DNA of 8,174 bases from Clostridiales bacterium (GTDB taxonomy: Bacteria > Bacillota > Clostridia > Christensenellales > CAG-138), in assembly GCA_012511925.1 (NCBI GenBank), contig JAAZFD010000034.1:1-8174 (forward strand). Reading direction: 5' to 3'. Made by a program: the position numbers and the translations under genes. Below the pieces are notes generated by a model that saw nothing but the letters and a program-made list of their open reading frames with translations, did not search any database and was not told the origin of the DNA. This document shows positions 4,087 to 8,174 of the stretch, one piece after another (positions within the stretch are counted from its first letter, which is position 1; each line of letters begins with the position of its first letter).

Positions 4087-6930
4087 ATGGGACTTCTTGA
4101 TTTTCTATTAGGAAACACAAGCGAAAGCAAGCTGAAAAAGCTGCGTCCTTTGCTTGCGAAAATAAACGCCTTAGAACCAGAGATTGAGGCTTTAAGCGAC
4201 ATAGAACTAAAAAACAAAACAGCAGAATTCAAAAACCGCCTAAACAACGGCGAAAAGTTAGACGATTTGCTTGTTGAAGCGTTCGCTGTGGTGAGGGAAG
4301 CGTCAAAGCGTACAGTTGGTATGCGTCCGTTTGATGTGCAAATGTTGGGCGCGGCTGTGCTGCACCAAGGCAGAATCGCAGAGATGAAAACTGGCGAGGG
4401 CAAAACCTTAGTTGCCGTAATGCCTACATATCTAAATGCGCTAACCGGCAAGGGCGTTTTTGTAATCACTTCAAACGATTACCTTGCTAAGCGTGATGCT
4501 CAATGGATGGGCAAAATTCATAGATTCTTAGGGCTTACCGTTGGAGTAGTAGTAGCCGACCCCCTAAACGCTCATACAATGCAGGCAAAAATCCAAAGAC
4601 AGCTTGCATACGCTTGCGATGTTATCTACGCATCACATTCCGAGGTTGGCTTCGACTATCTGCGTGATAATATGGCGATTATGAAGGAAAGCCTTGTTCA
4701 GCGTGAATACTACTATGCTATAGTTGACGAGGTTGACTCGATTTTGATTGACGAAGCCAAAACACCGCTTATTATTTCGGGTCCATCGGGCGGCGATATT
4801 TTCATGTATGACAAGGCAGAGCAGTTCGTTTCTAAACTCGAATACGGCGGCGATTTGCAGCAGTTCATGAAAAAAGAGTCCGCATCATCAGGCTTTAAGG
4901 GAATGGCAAGCGGCGAGGATTCACCCGAGGAGCAGGGCGACTACATGGTCGATTACAAGGGCAGAACGGCTGTATTAACTCAACAGGGAATACAGAAGGC
5001 AGAGAAATTTTTTGAAATAGATAACCTTTCAGATGCCGATATGAACGAAACGAATAACTACATATTGCAGGCATTGAAAGCGCATGCACTTTTTGAGCGT
5101 GATAAAAGCTATGTATTGCAAGACAATCAAGTAATAATCGTTGACGAATTTACAGGCAGGCTTATGCACGGCAGGCGCTATTCTGACGGCTTGCACCAAG
5201 CGATAGAAGCCAAGGAAAAAGCACAAGGCAGCGGTGTTGAGGTTAGAAGCGATGACCAAACCTTAGCAAGCATAACATATCAAAACTTGTTTAGGCTTTT
5301 TCCGAAATTAGCAGGTATGACGGGTACAGCGAAAACCGAGGAGGAGGAATTCCAAGACATTTACGACTTAGACGTTGTTGAAATTCCTACAAACAAGCCC
5401 TCAATTCGTATAGATTTGAACGACTATTTTTACAAAACAGTTTCGGATAAATTTGATGCGATTGTGAAAACCGTAGCCGAAATTCATAAAACAGGTCAAC
5501 CCATTTTAATAGGTACTGCAACCGTTACAATGAGTGAAAAGGTTTCGAAGCTTTTGGGCAGAAACGGCATAAAGCATGAGGTTCTAAACGCTAAGAATCA
5601 CGCAAGGGAAGCGTTGATTATCGCTCAAGCAGGTAAAATCGGTTCTGTTACTATAGCCACGAACATGGCAGGTCGTGGAACGGATATTCTGCTTGGCGGC
5701 AACCCCGACTTTTTGGCTCGCAGGGACTTAATCAATTCGGGACTTACCGAGGAATTAGTAGAGGAAGCAACTTCACATTCGGAAACCAATGACGACATAG
5801 TGCTTGAAGCGAGAGAGCTGTATAAAAAAGCGTACGACAAGCATAAAATCGATTGTGATAAGGAGCATGACGAGGTAGTTGCGGTTGGCGGCTTGTGCAT
5901 AATAGGAACGGAAAGGCATGAGTCCCGAAGAATCGACAACCAGTTAAGAGGTCGTGCGGCAAGGCAGGGCGACCCTGGTATTACTCGTTTCTTCATATCC
6001 GCAGAGGACGATATGATAAAGCGTTTCGGGGCTGATAATCTCACAAATCTGTTGGCAACAACCGTTTCGAATGTTGACGGCGGACCGCTTGACCATAGGC
6101 TTATAAGCAAAACGGTAGAAATAATACAAAAGCGTGTTGAGGCGAACAACTTCTCTATAAGAAAATACCTGCTTGAATACGATGATGTTATGAACAAAAT
6201 GCGTGAAATCATATACGCTCAACGCAAAAAGGTGCTTATGGAAGAGGATGTGCACGATTCGATAATGGAAATGGTGCATGAGCTTATTCAATTTAGGTTA
6301 GAGATGTACGCAAGCCCCCATGCAAAAAAGGTTGATTGGGATATTGCAGGGTTAATCGCTTCATTTTCCGAAACCTTTAATTTCAAGCTGCAAAATATCA
6401 AGAAAATTTCTTCGCATAAGGAGCTGTCTGAAAGCGTTACCGAGCAGGTGCTAAACAGATATGAAGAGATAAAGGAAGAGCTTGACGAATACACAAGAAC
6501 CCATGAGGGCGTGTATCGTTCGCTATTGTTAGAGGAGCGAATAATTCTTTTGCGCTCTGTTGATAGGCATTGGGCAATGCACATTGATGCCATGGACAGC
6601 CTTAGGGATGGCATAGGCTTGAGGGCATACGGTCAAAGCGACCCCATTGTTGCATATAGGAATGACGGCTTTCAAATGTTTGACGAGATGGTGGCGAACA
6701 TTCGTGAAACGGTTGTGCGTTCAATTTTTAGAGTTACAACAAAGCGTCAAACGAACTACAATGCTCCCAAACGCACGCTTTCCAAAAAAGAGCGTGAGGA
6801 ATACGAGAAAAAGCTCTACGCAAAGGGTAAAAAGCCTACAACCCAGTATGTTAAGCAAAAAACAGGCAGAAATGACCCATGCCCATGCGGAAGCGGCAAG
6901 AAATACAAGCATTGCTGCGGTGCAAATTAG
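4087..6930 (+). CDS. secA: Preprotein translocase ATPase SecA
   Basis: A complete 947-residue SecA, the motor that pushes unfolded preproteins through the SecYEG channel at the membrane. Motifs in order: MGLLDFLLGN start; Walker A AEMKTGEGKT (98-107); GFDYLRDNM (188-196); Walker B VDEVDSILIDEAKTP (213-227); TGTAK at 412-416; TNMAGRGTDILLGG (525-538); GTERHESRRIDNQLRGRAARQGD (607-629), with its arginine finger region; and the zinc tail with C932, C934, C943 and C944. The ATG at 4087 fits the family N-terminus and has GGGGGA at 4077-4082; an in-frame TTG at 4060 sits at the predicted transcription start and is rejected. A Ser/Gly/Glu-rich stretch at about 254-284, between LEYGG and YMVDY, looks longer than in the B. 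subtilis-type protein. It has its own promoter and is followed by prfB. Confidence 0.97.
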   Translation: MGLLDFLLGNTSESKLKKLRPLLAKINALEPEIEALSDIELKNKTAEFKNRLNNGEKLDDLLVEAFAVVREASKRTVGMRPFDVQMLGAAVLHQGRIAEMKTGEGKTLVAVMPTYLNALTGKGVFVITSNDYLAKRDAQWMGKIHRFLGLTVGVVVADPLNAHTMQAKIQRQLAYACDVIYASHSEVGFDYLRDNMAIMKESLVQREYYYAIVDEVDSILIDEAKTPLIISGPSGGDIFMYDKAEQFVSKLEYGGDLQQFMKKESASSGFKGMASGEDSPEEQGDYMVDYKGRTAVLTQQGIQKAEKFFEIDNLSDADMNETNNYILQALKAHALFERDKSYVLQDNQVIIVDEFTGRLMHGRRYSDGLHQAIEAKEKAQGSGVEVRSDDQTLASITYQNLFRLFPKLAGMTGTAKTEEEEFQDIYDLDVVEIPTNKPSIRIDLNDYFYKTVSDKFDAIVKTVAEIHKTGQPILIGTATVTMSEKVSKLLGRNGIKHEVLNAKNHAREALIIAQAGKIGSVTIATNMAGRGTDILLGGNPDFLARRDLINSGLTEELVEEATSHSETNDDIVLEARELYKKAYDKHKIDCDKEHDEVVAVGGLCIIGTERHESRRIDNQLRGRAARQGDPGITRFFISAEDDMIKRFGADNLTNLLATTVSNVDGGPLDHRLISKTVEIIQKRVEANNFSIRKYLLEYDDVMNKMREIIYAQRKKVLMEEDVHDSIMEMVHELIQFRLEMYASPHAKKVDWDIAGLIASFSETFNFKLQNIKKISSHKELSESVTEQVLNRYEEIKEELDEYTRTHEGVYRSLLLEERIILLRSVDRHWAMHIDAMDSLRDGIGLRAYGQSDPIVAYRNDGFQMFDEMVANIRETVVRSIFRVTTKRQTNYNAPKRTLSKKEREEYEKKLYAKGKKPTTQYVKQKTGRNDPCPCGSGKKYKHCCGAN

Positions 6931-6944
6931 CACGAGGGAACGAG

Positions 6945-7068
6945 AAGAACGGGACACGTTCTTGGGGACTACCGTCCCCAAACCCCTGTTTAGGGATTTT
7001 ACTTTGAGGCGTTGCCCCAAACCCCAGCAGGGCATTGCCCTGCACCCACTACTTTTTGAAAAAAGTAG
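6945..7068. repeat. Cluster of perfect palindromes downstream of secA
   Basis: Four palindromes lie close together. AAGAACG-GGACA-CGTTCTT is at 6945-6963. TTGGGGAC-TACC-GTCCCCAA is at 6962-6981 and shares two bases with the first. GCAGGGCA-T-TGCCCTGC is at 7027-7043. CTACTTTTT-GA-AAAAAGTAG is at 7049-7068. A weaker CCCT-GTTT-AGGG stem followed by ATTTT (about 6984-7000) could act as a poor terminator for secA. No stem is followed directly by a long T run. The arrangement resembles REP-type intergenic repeats, which in other bacteria are spread by Y1 (RAYT) transposases; that link is inference. Confidence 0.75.
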
Positions 7069-7117
7069 CAAAAACAAGATAATTTTAGTTTGAAGTATAG
7101 AGTTTGGAGTGTGAAGT

Positions 7118-7126
7118 TGATATAAT
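7118..7126 (+). promoter_or_regulatory. Candidate extended -10 promoter for prfB
   Basis: TGA-TATAAT combines the extended TGn element with a perfect -10 hexamer at 7121-7126. No good -35 is found 16-18 bases upstream. If used, transcription would begin near 7133 and prfB would carry a leader of roughly 435 bases containing the whole hairpin array. The alternative is readthrough from secA. Confidence 0.4.
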
Positions 7127-7190
7127 CGTACTCTGATAACTATGGGCGCAAGGGTATTGCATAACCATGTGCAAAACGACTAAAATGTAG

Positions 7191-7209
7191 GGGCGGGCAT
7201 TGCCCGTCC
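7191..7209. repeat. GGGCATTGCCC-centred palindrome
   Basis: A 9-bp stem with one G-T pair surrounds a single central base (t7200): GGGCGGGCA-T-TGCCCGTCC. It is preceded by TGTAGGGG, which recalls TGTAGGGGGGGA of the 171-bp repeat. Bases 7195-7211 are nearly the reverse complement of the 3' end of both 171-bp copies (one G longer), suggesting a common repeat family. Confidence 0.7.
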
Positions 7210-7232
7210 GCTATTACGACAGTAGAAAATAT

Positions 7233-7551
7233 CTGCCCCTGCGGCAGGTCTTGCCAGACGGGCAGGTCTTGCCAGACGGGCAAATCCTGTCGGACGGGCA
7301 AATCCTTGCCAGACGGGCAAAAAAACTAACAGTGAATATCTGCCCCTGCGGCAGCAGTCTTGCCAGACGGACAGCAGGTCTTGCCAGACGGGCAACAGGT
7401 CTTGCCAGACGGGCAGCAGGTCTTGCCAGACGGGCAAATTAAAAAAGAACAGTGAAAACCTGCCCCTGCGGCAACAGGTCTTGCCAGACGGACAAGTTCT
7501 GTTGTTGCAAATTATAAACATTAAGGAAGGAAATATCTGCCCCTCCGGCAG
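7233..7551. repeat. Array of 13 TGCC-N5-GGCA hairpin motifs
   Basis: Four headers CTGCCCC(T)GCGGCAG-type lie at 7233-7247, 7340-7354, 7460-7474 and 7537-7551 (the last with TCC instead of TGC). They are followed by 4, 4, 1 and 0 units built on GTCTTGCCAGACGGGCA. Unit cores begin at 7252, 7270, 7288, 7307, 7361, 7382, 7403, 7424 and 7482. The period is 18-19 bases in the first block and exactly 21 in the second. Header and unit share the plan TGCC-five bases-GGCA. Ten of the 13 are perfect, two end in GACA and one begins TGTC. Each unit can also fold as GTCT-TGCC-AGAC. Headers 2 and 3 are preceded by AACAGTGAA. The stretch has no ribosome binding site for its short ORFs and is taken as non-coding. 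Confidence 0.85.
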
Positions 7552-7558
7552 GAGGCAG
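7537..7558 (+). promoter_or_regulatory. Alternative hairpins next to the prfB ribosome binding site
   Basis: The fourth header can fold as CTGCC-CCTCC-GGCAG (7537-7551), or its loop CCTCC (7542-7546) can pair with GGAGG (7551-7555) around GGCA, with CTG/CAG extending the stem past a bulge. The two folds exclude each other. GGAGG is itself a Shine-Dalgarno-like sequence, and the probable prfB site AAGGAG begins at 7559. This layout could modulate initiation. It is structural inference, with no ligand or known riboswitch class recognised. Confidence 0.4.
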
Positions 7559-7569
7559 AAGGAGAATTT

Positions 7570-8174
7570 ATGGTAATACTTGACGAACGGATACAGGAAT
7601 TACAAGAAACAATCGACACGCTAAAGGAAGCGGGCGTATCTTTGAACCTTGAAGCGCTAAAAAAAGAAAGAGCCGACTTAGAGCACGATATGGAGCAGGA
7701 TGGCTTTTGGGATGATGTTGATAAGGCAAACAACGTAAATGCAAGAATCAAGGCTATTACCAGCAAGCTCGACAAATACGCAAAATTAGTTATGCTTGGC
7801 GAGGACATTGAAACGCTTATCGACTTGGCATTAGAGGATAATGACGAGAGCTTGGTTGAGGAAATCGACAAGGAATTCGAGAGCTTTTCCAAAATAGTAG
7901 CCGAATTAAAGCTGGAAACATTGCTTAGGGGCGATTACGACTCCTCAAACGCAGTGCTTAGCCTACACGCAGGCGCAGGCGGCACGGAAGCGCAGGATTG
8001 GGTTTCATTGCTATATCGTATGTACACACGCTATTGCGAAAGCCATGATTATCAAGTAAAGGTTTTAGACCTTTTAGACGGCGACGAAGCGGGCATAAAA
8101 AGCGTAACCTTTGAAGCGATAGGTGATAATGCTTATGGGTATCTGAAAGCGGAAAAGGGAGTGCATAGGTTAGT
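7570..8174 (+). CDS. prfB: Peptide chain release factor 2, N-terminal part (cut by window end)
   Basis: The first 201 codons of RF2, which reads UGA and UAA stop codons and triggers peptide release on the ribosome. Full-length RF2 is about 365 residues; the stop-codon recognition and GGQ motifs lie beyond the window. Visible family features are the coiled N-terminal domain with DGFWDD (44-49), HAGAGGTEAQDW (133-144), the helix LLYRMYTRY (147-155), GDEAGIKSVT (171-180) and AYGYLKAEKGVHRL (188-201). The ATG at 7570 has AAGGAG at 7559-7564. Most bacterial prfB genes need a +1 frameshift at CTTTGAC near codon 25; here the frame is open through TCT TTG AAC (7636-7644 region), so none is required. 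The position after secA agrees with Firmicutes gene order. Confidence 0.95.
   Translation, partial: MVILDERIQELQETIDTLKEAGVSLNLEALKKERADLEHDMEQDGFWDDVDKANNVNARIKAITSKLDKYAKLVMLGEDIETLIDLALEDNDESLVEEIDKEFESFSKIVAELKLETLLRGDYDSSNAVLSLHAGAGGTEAQDWVSLLYRMYTRYCESHDYQVKVLDLLDGDEAGIKSVTFEAIGDNAYGYLKAEKGVHRL

Noticed and set aside
6647..7093. 148-residue + strand ORF overlapping the secA end
   Set aside because: Mostly inside secA in another frame, then runs into the palindrome cluster. No ribosome binding site or family similarity.
7200..7442. 80-residue + strand ORF with LARRATG-like repeats
   Set aside because: It is made wholly of the repeat array, has no ribosome binding site, and the 18- and 21-base units are also open in other frames because of their length. 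No known family.
7180..7521. 113-residue - strand ORF over the same array
   Set aside because: Translation of the repeats (VWQDLLP-type) on the other strand, without a ribosome binding site or family resemblance.
7233..7551. CRISPR-like repeat array
   Set aside because: Units are 18-21 bases and nearly contiguous, with no unique spacers of uniform length, no leader and no cas genes. The repeats are palindromic motifs, not CRISPR repeats.
7636..7645. Active +1 frameshift site in prfB
   Set aside because: CTTTGA is present, but in the wrong phase. The reading frame from the ATG at 7570 is open straight through and encodes the expected RF2 sequence.

Overview
This window looks like a chromosomal segment from a low- to mid-G+C Gram-positive anaerobe, most likely a Clostridia-type Firmicute. 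The reasons are a zur-znuACB zinc-uptake operon with purine-rich Shine-Dalgarno sites, a lipoprotein-type ZnuA, a 947-residue SecA with a C-terminal zinc tail, and prfB directly after secA, an order known from Firmicutes. Species cannot be read from the sequence.

Layout. (1) 1-2957: a zinc-uptake operon on the + strand. A promoter overlapped by an imperfect Fur/Zur-type palindrome drives a TTG-started Fur-family regulator (probable Zur), then ZnuA (zinc-binding lipoprotein), ZnuC (ATPase) and ZnuB (permease). All junctions overlap by 3-11 bases, so the genes are probably co-transcribed and co-regulated. (2) 2984-3505: two small genes behind znuB with no visible terminator between. One is a 60-residue, extremely acidic protein with a near-perfect Shine-Dalgarno site. 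The other is a 106-residue single-domain GIY-YIG-like protein. The function of the pair is unknown. (3) 3506-4086: a 581-base non-coding stretch holding two 171-bp direct repeats (169/171 identical), each with three small palindromes, then a 14-bp direct repeat and a candidate extended -10 promoter for secA. (4) 4087-6930: secA, complete. (5) 6931-7569: a 639-base non-coding stretch with a cluster of perfect palindromes, a candidate promoter, another palindrome, and an array of 13 small hairpin motifs of the form TGCC-N5-GGCA organised as four 'headers' and nine 'units'. The last header abuts the prfB ribosome binding site. (6) 7570-8174: the first 201 codons of prfB (release factor 2), cut by the window edge and lacking the usual programmed frameshift.

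How the parts work together. Zur should sense zinc and repress its own operon through the box over the transcription start. ZnuA captures zinc at the outer face of the membrane and ZnuBC imports it with ATP. SecA drives Sec-dependent export, which includes lipoproteins such as ZnuA. RF2 terminates translation at UGA and UAA. The most unusual material is non-coding: the hairpin array in front of prfB, the duplicated 171-bp element, and a shared GGCATTGCC palindromic core in both gaps. The acidic/GIY-YIG pair is the most unusual coding content.
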